This document shows, piece by piece, positions 1 through 4,879 of a stretch of 20,457 nt of DNA. The stretch is taken from the IMG/VR virus record IMGVR_UViG_3300031801_001259, positions 1 through 20,457 of that record, one strand, 5' to 3'. Source of the stretch: a virus. The notes beneath the pieces were generated by a model. That model was not told the DNA's origin. It saw only the letters and a list, made by a program, of their open reading frames with translations, and searched no databases. Position 1 is the first letter of the stretch. Each line of letters opens with the position of its first letter. Both the position numbers and the translations under genes were made by a program.

Positions 1-231
1 GGTTCCCCTGATTATGTTGGACTTCATCATATTGGCTTCTGGGTAGATGATCTTGAAAAATCTGAGAAAAAAATAGAAGATGCGGGTGGTGAATACTTTA
101 TGGGACGACCCACTAAAGATACTCCCAATACGTTTTACGAAATGAAATTTCATGATCCTAATGGTATTATTGTTGATGCTAGCCACTTAGGGTGGGCTGG
201 CTCAGTTAAAGACGTTGTGAAAAAGTATTAG
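1..231 (+). CDS. VOC/glyoxalase-fold protein, C-terminal part (5' end outside window)
   Basis: The frame is open from base 1 to a TAG at 229-231, giving 76 residues with no start in view, so this is the C-terminal part of a gene entering from the left. The visible residues include LHHIGFWVDD (a beta strand with a candidate metal-binding His followed by the acidic turn usual in VOC domains), a helix rich in Glu and Lys, then FYEMKFHDPNGIIVDASH, the closing strand typical of glyoxalase/bleomycin-resistance/dioxygenase (VOC) domains. The carboxylate metal ligand expected in this strand may be the Asp before ASH. VOC proteins range from glyoxalases to dioxygenases and antibiotic-binding proteins, so the substrate cannot be named. 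It is the first visible gene of a short rightward unit. A second, different VOC gene lies on the other strand at 3666-4094. Confidence 0.7.
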   Translation, partial: GSPDYVGLHHIGFWVDDLEKSEKKIEDAGGEYFMGRPTKDTPNTFYEMKFHDPNGIIVDASHLGWAGSVKDVVKKY

Positions 232-238
232 GAAAAAT

Positions 239-424
239 ATGAGTTTTTCATCTACGAATGTTGTTGAAGCAAGAGAGTTCTGGGATCGAAAGATTAATTT
301 TTATATTCAACGATATGAATATGGAACAGATAGTCGTAGTAAATTTATAAATAATTTAGTACGAATGGGTTATAGACGCAAAGTAGTGGAAGACATACTT
401 AGGAGAGAAAAAAATGGCGGATGA
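239..424 (+). CDS. Small hypothetical protein, 61 aa
   Basis: A 61-residue protein that I do not recognise. The start ATG at 239 follows an AGGA ribosome binding site at 230-233 that overlaps the stop codon of the preceding gene. The protein is rich in Arg, Tyr and charged residues (REFWDRKINFYIQRYEYG, then MGYRRKVVEDILRREK), has no hydrophobic segment, and probably folds as two or three helices. Its last 11 bases overlap the start of the holin-like gene at 414, and its 3' end carries that gene's ribosome binding site (AGGAGAG, 401-407), so the two are probably translated together. No function can be assigned; the position suggests a late or lysis-associated accessory protein. Confidence 0.6.
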   Translation: MSFSSTNVVEAREFWDRKINFYIQRYEYGTDSRSKFINNLVRMGYRRKVVEDILRREKNGG

Positions 425-737
425 CGTAATAAAAGTAGTAGAAACTACTAAAGAATATGAATTACTAAAAAGCGATCTTATTCCAGAAGCAGGTGATGAG
501 CAACTTACGTGGTATAATCAAACAGCGGGAATGTTAGATAAGTTTAGAGTGATTCCTAGATTGATTATGCTCGCGTATATTTATGCGTTCTATTCAGCAA
601 CAGTTTGGTTTATGGGGTTAGTTGATCCTACCAATGCACAAGCTGCATTTATTTCTACTATTGTAGGTGCGGGTGCTGCTTTCTTTGGTCTATACGTTGG
701 TAAACCTGGTGCATCTTTGCCTAAACGTAAGAAATAA
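414..737 (+). CDS. Two-helix membrane protein, putative holin
   Basis: A 107-residue protein with a strong AGGAGAG ribosome binding site just upstream of ATG 414. Residues 1-45 are polar and acidic. Two hydrophobic segments follow, about residues 48-69 and 75-96; the second is rich in small residues (STIVGAGAAFFGLYVG). The end is basic (KPGASLPKRKK). Small size, two transmembrane helices and a charged tail match class II holins, which form the membrane lesions that release endolysin. The T4-type lysozyme at 3224-3664 in this window would be the natural partner, although it sits on the other strand about 2.5 kb away. The holin call rests on topology only; it could be another small phage membrane protein. 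It is the last gene of the rightward unit, ending 25 bases before a hairpin terminator. Confidence 0.5.
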   Translation: MADDVIKVVETTKEYELLKSDLIPEAGDEQLTWYNQTAGMLDKFRVIPRLIMLAYIYAFYSATVWFMGLVDPTNAQAAFISTIVGAGAAFFGLYVGKPGASLPKRKK

Positions 738-752
738 AATTAATTTAATAAT

Positions 753-781
753 AAAAAAAAAGCCCCTTACGGGGCTTTTTT
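753..781. terminator. Bidirectional intrinsic terminator between convergent units
   Basis: A perfect five-pair G+C stem (GCCCC 762-766 with GGGGC 771-775, loop TTAC) is flanked by a run of nine A on the left (753-761) and six T on the right (776-781). Read rightward the stem is followed by U6; read leftward it is followed by U9, so it can stop transcription from both sides. It lies between the rightward holin-like gene (ends 737) and the leftward secreted protein gene (ends 805), where convergent transcripts would meet. Confidence 0.92.
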
Positions 782-804
782 ATTGTCTACATGGGAACTA
801 CTAT

Positions 805-1722
805 TTAATTTGCCCATACTTGTATATTGGAAATAGACCAAATACTTTTACCAGTGGTATCACATAGGTTACCCCATGAACAAGCATCTGTCCATATACC
901 ACCAGCTCCTGGAGACCATCCTTGCCAGAAGCTAACTTCTAACCAGTAACCGTCAGCCATACTGCTGATTACTCGATCACGGTCAATTGTACCAGAACCT
1001 TCGTATCCAGATCCGTTATCTAAATTATAGACTTCAACACTTGCACTTCCTTGAGTATAGGTTACTGTCATATTACCTTGATCAAATTCAACTGTCATAT
1101 CAAAAGGCTGACTGATATCAATTTCACTCATACTGTGCATACCAGTTGATGATGTATTTAATTTACTTTGATCGTAACATTGACTTCCTACAGCAGTTGA
1201 GCTGTAAGTCATTTCATAACGTTGCGGAGCCGAGCTTCCACCATCACCTATATGCATTGTACTTTGTAAGAGAGAGTTACCATTTGTTTCAAAGAAATCT
1301 AACTCTTGACAATTCCATTCAGTATGAGAACCACCAGCATCACAATAGGTATCGGTACTAGATTTGGGTGTTTGACTAGGATTAGTGGGATTTGAAATGG
1401 CGTAGAATGTAGCATTTATAAATTGATTATCTAATTTGCTTAAATCTACTGTTGCAGTTATTTTGGAGATATTTTTATATGCTTTGTCGCTGTATAAACG
1501 TCCTGCACATGAGTTATTGCCTGAACCAAAAGTTATTGAGTTCCCGCCAGTGACTTTGGGGGGTCCTCCCGTACAACCTTGGTCATAATCCAATATCATG
1601 TTGGGCGTATAGGAATCAGAATTAGGAGTCAATACTCTCCATTCCACCTGGTCTATTTTGTCACACGCGCTTCCTAATAGTGCGGTGCCTATTACTAACA
1701 TTATAGGTAATATTTTCTTCAT
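805..1722 (-). CDS. Secreted or lipid-anchored protein with glycoside hydrolase clan GH-B-like motif
   Basis: A 305-residue protein with a signal peptide: positively charged MKK, a hydrophobic core to about residue 17, then GSAC with Cys20. That resembles a lipobox but has Gly instead of an aliphatic residue at -3, so lipoprotein versus ordinary secreted is open. Six further Cys follow the motif region and its surroundings (50, 72, 127, 138, 182, 281) plus Cys287, suggesting disulphides outside the cytoplasm. Residues 139-148 read QELDFFETNG: the ExDxxE pattern (E140, D142, E145) matches the catalytic motif of GH16 and GH7 glucanases, and H157 follows at the distance of the conserved His in GH7. 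The C-terminal half is rich in strands and aromatic residues, fitting a concanavalin-like sandwich. Substrate is unknown; a binding-only lectin is possible. It is the last gene of the leftward block, its ATG sharing one base with the dUTPase stop (TAATG). Confidence 0.6.
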   Translation of the reverse strand: MKKILPIMLVIGTALLGSACDKIDQVEWRVLTPNSDSYTPNMILDYDQGCTGGPPKVTGGNSITFGSGNNSCAGRLYSDKAYKNISKITATVDLSKLDNQFINATFYAISNPTNPSQTPKSSTDTYCDAGGSHTEWNCQELDFFETNGNSLLQSTMHIGDGGSSAPQRYEMTYSSTAVGSQCYDQSKLNTSSTGMHSMSEIDISQPFDMTVEFDQGNMTVTYTQGSASVEVYNLDNGSGYEGSGTIDRDRVISSMADGYWLEVSFWQGWSPGAGGIWTDACSWGNLCDTTGKSIWSISNIQVWAN

Positions 1723-2249
1723 TATTGTACTCCTGTACTTCCGAAGCCCCCTCTTTTTTGTAAAAGTTTAGCTTTCATTTCTTCGGCAAGCGAGATATTT
1801 TTTTCTTCTACTTTTTCCGAAATTTCATTTACATAAGTAAAATTAACTTGCGGAATTTCTCTAAAACATGCTTGAGCAATACGATCTCCTGGACGGATGA
1901 TAAAATCATTGAACATATCACAGTTGTAGAGTATAATTTGTACTTCTTTACGATATCCGAAATCAATAGTTCCGGGGGAGTTTAGAACAGAAATTCCTAA
2001 TGTATCTGCAAGGCCGCTACGAGAGCGTATTTGAATTTCCCAATTTGAATCACCTAACTCAAAATGTAATCCACTCGGGATAGTTGTGTGTCCCGTAGGT
2101 AGTAAAGTGAGGGGTCGAGAAATACAAGCTCGTAAATCAAATCCTGCATCATAAGGGAATTGTTGTACTAAATCCCACTTAATATTACATTGGATTTCTA
2201 GTTCTTTGGCTAATTTTGTTTTTTGAATTTTAACGTCTAAGTTCGACAT
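1722..2249 (-). CDS. dut: dUTPase (deoxyuridine 5'-triphosphate nucleotidohydrolase)
   Basis: Trimeric-type dUTPase, which hydrolyses dUTP to dUMP and pyrophosphate, keeping uracil out of phage DNA and feeding dTMP synthesis. All five family motifs are visible in order: YDAGFDLRA, RSRSGLA, the uridine-binding stretch SPGTIDFGYRKEV, RIAQACF, and the C-terminal RGGFGSTG arm that closes over the active site. The frame opens with an ATG at 2279, but I prefer the internal ATG at 2249, because it follows AAAGGA at a good distance while the upstream ATG has only a weak site; this gives 175 residues and a 20-base overlap with the exonuclease gene. Compared with about 150 residues in many bacterial enzymes it carries extra residues before motif 5. 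It works alongside the RNR at 4880-7003. Confidence 0.95.
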   Translation of the reverse strand: MSNLDVKIQKTKLAKELEIQCNIKWDLVQQFPYDAGFDLRACISRPLTLLPTGHTTIPSGLHFELGDSNWEIQIRSRSGLADTLGISVLNSPGTIDFGYRKEVQIILYNCDMFNDFIIRPGDRIAQACFREIPQVNFTYVNEISEKVEEKNISLAEEMKAKLLQKRGGFGSTGVQ

Positions 2250-3090
2250 ATTTGTTAAGTCCTTTCCATACTTCGTCACCGTCTTTTCCAGCTATAATTG
2301 CGTCTTTATTATATTTAGTAAGATTAATCATTTTTTCATTTCGAGATAATAAAGATTTACTTTCGTTAAGATTTCTAATATATTGACTTTTCCCTCGAAG
2401 GGGTAATGATTCTGTTAATGCAGGTAAATTGCGATATTTTTTAGCAAGAGTTTGTGCCCGTTTAGGACCAATTCCTGTAACTCCTATAATTGCATCACTT
2501 TTATCTCCTTCGATGTAACGAGATAGTAAATACTCTTTAGGAGTTATTTCGAGATTTTCTTCTAAATATGCTGGGGTAATTTCTTTTCGTGAAAATATAT
2601 TAAATATACTTACATTTTCATTAAGTAACTGATATAAATCTCTGTCACTTGAAATAATCCACGTATGTTCATACGAAGAAGATAATTTGATAGCTAAAAA
2701 TGCCATTAAATCATCGGCTTCTATACCTCGATATTTATGTTTGTCATAAGACATATCATCATAAATAGCATTAAGACAGTCAAAGAATTCATGATATTTT
2801 TGAATTTCTTCTTCATCAGTAGGCTTTTTGCGAGTACTTTTATAATCATCAGCGAGATTCATTCGATAATAGCTTTTACCAAAATCAAAACACACAATAA
2901 TGCGTTTAGCTTTATAACTATTACCTAAACTTTCAATTGTTCTGACGTAATCTTCTTCAAAATGGTTATAATTTTTTCTTTGAATCCACCTATAAGCTAG
3001 GTTATTTCCATCTATAATTAAAAGATTATTTTTTTCTCCTAGTTGATTTTGTACTGCGGCTAGATCATTCCAGCCTTTGGAGTCAATCAT
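2230..3090 (-). CDS. 5'-3' exonuclease / flap endonuclease (FEN family)
   Basis: A 286-residue structure-specific 5' nuclease of the family that includes T5 D15, T4 RNase H and the N-terminal domain of DNA polymerase I. It would remove RNA primers and 5' flaps; the family A polymerase encoded here has no such domain of its own. Visible: IIDGNNLAYR (Asp27), VCFDFG (Asp69), EADDL (Glu124, Asp126, Asp127), SSDRDL (Asp149, Asp151) and GDKSD (Asp196, Asp199), together the usual two-metal acidic cluster, then a helix-hairpin-helix IIGVTGIGPKRAQTLAKKY (201-219) that grips duplex DNA. ATG 3090 follows AAAGG (3099-3103 on this strand). It is preceded by the largest gap in the leftward block, which contains a promoter candidate (3114-3122). 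Confidence 0.93.
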   Translation of the reverse strand: MIDSKGWNDLAAVQNQLGEKNNLLIIDGNNLAYRWIQRKNYNHFEEDYVRTIESLGNSYKAKRIIVCFDFGKSYYRMNLADDYKSTRKKPTDEEEIQKYHEFFDCLNAIYDDMSYDKHKYRGIEADDLMAFLAIKLSSSYEHTWIISSDRDLYQLLNENVSIFNIFSRKEITPAYLEENLEITPKEYLLSRYIEGDKSDAIIGVTGIGPKRAQTLAKKYRNLPALTESLPLRGKSQYIRNLNESKSLLSRNEKMINLTKYNKDAIIAGKDGDEVWKGLNKYVELRR

Positions 3091-3113
3091 ATATTAGACC
3101 TTTCATTTCTATT

Positions 3114-3122
3114 ATTATATCA
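3114..3122 (-). promoter_or_regulatory. Extended -10 promoter candidate upstream of the 5'-3' exonuclease
   Basis: On the minus strand these bases read TGATATAAT, a full match to the extended -10 element TGnTATAAT. No good -35 hexamer is present 17 bases upstream, which extended -10 promoters tolerate. Transcription would start near 3107, giving a leader of about 17 bases that contains the AAAGG ribosome binding site of the exonuclease gene (ATG 3090). The surrounding gap (3091-3223, 133 bases) is AT-rich and shows no gene or terminator. Such sites arise by chance in AT-rich DNA, so the call rests on position as much as on sequence. Confidence 0.45.
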
Positions 3123-3223
3123 TTATTTCTAATACTGCACCAGCATTAATTTATTGTATCAACCCTTGGAGATACTTATTTTGTCATTTTCTTTGGTTTC
3201 TATATCTGGCAGATGATTAAATG

Positions 3224-3664
3224 TCATATATTTCTCATCCTTTCAACTAATCTATCTGCTCTATTGGTTACTTGCTTGTACCAATTGCTATCAATCATCT
3301 CATCTGCGGCTGCGTTCCAATCACGCGCATCCACTCCACGTTTCATACCCTTGAATTTGCTCAGCCGAGGCAGACCCATATTGAACATCATATTAGCAAT
3401 CACTTGTTGAACTTCTTCGGGTAGGTGCTCAAACTGCACATAAAGTTTTTCACAATCTGACAGTACGTTTTGGACATCAAGATAAAATGCCTCTTGCACT
3501 CTATGTTCCTCAATCTCCGTTCCCACAGACCAACCATTTTCTGGATCGTGTACTGTTATCAAATGGCCGATGCCAAAAGTATCATAACCAAGATGATCTT
3601 TGTAGACCTCGTATTTGACGCCCTCATCTATTTCAAGTTGTTCTCTAAGTCTTTCTAAATTCAT
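3224..3664 (-). CDS. T4-type lysozyme / endolysin (GH24)
   Basis: A 146-residue muramidase that would cleave the glycan of peptidoglycan for host lysis. The N-terminus LEIDEGVKYEVYKDHLGYDT then GIGHLITV aligns with phage T4 lysozyme. The catalytic triad is conserved with identical spacing: Glu14, Asp23 and Thr29 match T4 Glu11, Asp20 and Thr26. The C-terminal helical lobe includes VIANMMFNMGLPRLSKFK, the family's typical NMxFNMG-like segment, and DWNAAADEMIDSNWYKQV. There is no signal peptide, so export depends on a holin; the protein at 414-737 is a candidate. The start ATG lies two bases after the stop of the VOC gene, and GAAAGGA inside that gene's 3' end serves as ribosome binding site. 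Its DNA is clearly richer in G+C (53 % in the 60-base line 3301-3360) than the exonuclease gene next to it (30 % in line 2941-3000). Confidence 0.95.
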   Translation of the reverse strand: MNLERLREQLEIDEGVKYEVYKDHLGYDTFGIGHLITVHDPENGWSVGTEIEEHRVQEAFYLDVQNVLSDCEKLYVQFEHLPEEVQQVIANMMFNMGLPRLSKFKGMKRGVDARDWNAAADEMIDSNWYKQVTNRADRLVERMRNI

Positions 3665-3665
3665 T

Positions 3666-4094
3666 TTATTTCATCCTTTCTTCAAAATTCTCGATGTCAA
3701 TACCTTCGGTTGCGACTTCGTAACCAAGTTCGATCAAGACCCCGTTGGGGTCGTAGAGAAATATTTGGGCGATCCTGTCACCACCAGCCAGACGGTTTTC
3801 GAAATCGATTGACATACTATCTAACTGTCTCACCATATCGTGATAGCCTGAAGCAAACAAACCAGTGTGATCGAGTCCGTCACCCATTGCATCGGGAACC
3901 GTCCGAGATGGCTTGCCTTCTTCGCTGTAAGATAGGTGGACAATTGCGGTGTCACCGGCATAAAGCCAATAACCATGCTCGTCAAATGGTGGACGAAACC
4001 CGGGCCTGAGACCGAGCACGTTACAATACCAATCCTTAGTTTCTTCCATCTTCATCGTGCGAATGTTGATGTGGTTGAGATTATCAATTTTCAT
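3666..4094 (-). CDS. VOC-superfamily metalloprotein (glyoxalase/dioxygenase-like)
   Basis: A 142-residue single-domain VOC protein. It begins with LNHINIRT (His8 as first metal ligand), has YCNVLGLRPGFRPPF, the common loop after the first helix, then DHTGLFASG (His76) and IFLYDPNGVLIELGYE (Glu122). His8, His76 and Glu122 form the His-His-Glu pattern of metal-dependent VOC enzymes such as extradiol dioxygenases and FosA-type proteins. Its substrate is unknown. Upstream AAAGGAAGA gives a good ribosome binding site for ATG 4094. It is immediately followed by lysozyme (one base between genes). The G+C content is about 50 % (48, 52 and 55 % in the 60-base lines 3721, 3841 and 3961), far above the nuclease gene upstream (23 % in line 4201), suggesting recent acquisition together with the lysozyme gene. 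It differs in sequence from the partial VOC gene at 1-231. Confidence 0.82.
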   Translation of the reverse strand: MKIDNLNHINIRTMKMEETKDWYCNVLGLRPGFRPPFDEHGYWLYAGDTAIVHLSYSEEGKPSRTVPDAMGDGLDHTGLFASGYHDMVRQLDSMSIDFENRLAGGDRIAQIFLYDPNGVLIELGYEVATEGIDIENFEERMK

Positions 4095-4120
4095 TATTCT
4101 TCCTTTATATCTAACTTCAT
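4094..4120 (-). other. Eight-codon mini-ORF before the VOC gene
   Basis: ATG 4120 opens an eight-codon frame (MKLDIKEE) whose TAA overlaps the VOC start codon as TAATG, and which contains the VOC ribosome binding site. A 12-codon frame (MQVQKRAHIAAE, 4124-4162) precedes it in the same 79-base gap (4095-4173). Either could be a translated leader peptide, the remnant of a lost gene, or chance. Neither has a convincing ribosome binding site, and I see no terminator or clear promoter in the gap. Confidence 0.2.
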
Positions 4121-4173
4121 TTTTTATTCTGCCGCTATATGCGCTCTTTTTTGAACTTGCATATTAACTAAAT

Positions 4174-4626
4174 CTATATGGTTGTTACTATACTCTTTTT
4201 GTATTCTATTAACCAGTCTGTTAATAAGCCCATTTTAAAAGAATAATCAAAACAATTAATTTCTATTTGATTAGATAGAATTATATCATCATTCCAACAT
4301 ACATAATCTTTTGATCTATTCCATCTATAAATTAACAATGGTTTTTTCTTCATTACTTCTGCTTCGCGCATACATTGCTTCCAAAAATCATATAAGTCAG
4401 AAGATTTTGCTGTTAATAAACCATTCCAGTTTACTTCTTTATAGTGTTTACATTCAATACAGTATGGCCATCCAGCAGTATCAAAAGGAGTCCATAAATC
4501 TCCTTTTAAATATTCTAGTGCTCCACTAAGAGGCATTCTTTTAAATTCAATTTTTAATTCAGCTGTTAGTAAATCTCTAATTTTAGCTTCATAAGCAGAG
4601 CCTTTAATTTTACTTCGGTTCACCAT
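4174..4626 (-). CDS. PD-(D/E)xK nuclease, probable Holliday-junction resolvase
   Basis: A 150-residue protein with the layout of small archaeal-Hjc-like and phage resolvases: a basic N-terminus with KIKGSAYEAKIRDLL (Glu13 in the first helix), a strand with GDLWTP (Asp43), and CIECKHYK (Glu58-x-Lys60), the D...ExK active site of the PD-(D/E)xK fold, then a conserved aromatic helix (DLYDFWKQCMREA). Such enzymes cut branched DNA. With the UvsW-like helicase and gp46/gp47 in the same block, resolving branched replication intermediates before packaging is the likely role. A general restriction-type or VRR-like nuclease is the alternative. The start ATG 4626 lies 17 bases inside the end of the glutaredoxin gene, suggesting translational coupling. 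Confidence 0.72.
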   Translation of the reverse strand: MVNRSKIKGSAYEAKIRDLLTAELKIEFKRMPLSGALEYLKGDLWTPFDTAGWPYCIECKHYKEVNWNGLLTAKSSDLYDFWKQCMREAEVMKKKPLLIYRWNRSKDYVCWNDDIILSNQIEINCFDYSFKMGLLTDWLIEYKKSIVTTI

Positions 4627-4864
4627 TCTGTTGTTGTAACCGATTGAAAAATTCTACAAGCTCAGTATACCCTCCTATATGAATTCCATCCAGTACTATT
4701 TGAGGAACAGTTGTAAACTGGATGTCTAATTCTTCAAATGCTTTTTCTTTAGAAATATCAACCCCAATAGTTAATTCCTTATAAGGAACTTTTTTTTCTT
4801 TCAAAAGTTTTTTTGCCATTTCACAATAGGGACATAAAAGTTTACTATAGATAATTGCTACCAT
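4610..4864 (-). CDS. Glutaredoxin
   Basis: An 84-residue glutaredoxin with the dithiol active site CPYC (Cys11, Cys14) after the first strand, the cis-proline segment TVPQIVLDG, and the glutathione-binding GGYTEL. It would reduce protein disulphides, very probably in the ribonucleotide reductase encoded 16 bases upstream, whose C-terminal Cys pair needs regeneration after each turnover. The start ATG 4864 has an AAGGA ribosome binding site. Order in the operon is RNR, glutaredoxin, nuclease. Class II reductases are usually paired with thioredoxin; a glutaredoxin partner is common in phages and is inferred here from gene order. Confidence 0.94.
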   Translation of the reverse strand: MVAIIYSKLLCPYCEMAKKLLKEKKVPYKELTIGVDISKEKAFEELDIQFTTVPQIVLDGIHIGGYTELVEFFNRLQQQNGEPK

Positions 4865-4879
4865 TTTAATGTGTCCTTT

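Noticed and set aside
1722-2279. Use of the upstream ATG at 2279 for dUTPase
   Set aside because: The ATG at 2249 has a good AAAGGA site at proper distance, while the one at 2279 has none and would lengthen the overlap with the exonuclease gene to 50 bases.
3091-3223. A possible tRNA or small RNA in the largest gap of the leftward block
   Set aside because: I could not fold a cloverleaf or any strong stem here; the stretch is AT-rich with only the promoter candidate near its left end.
3710-4009. A 99-codon open frame on the plus strand across the VOC gene
   Set aside because: It is antisense to a clearly recognisable VOC protein; the long frame is a by-product of the higher G+C of this island, and its product resembles nothing.
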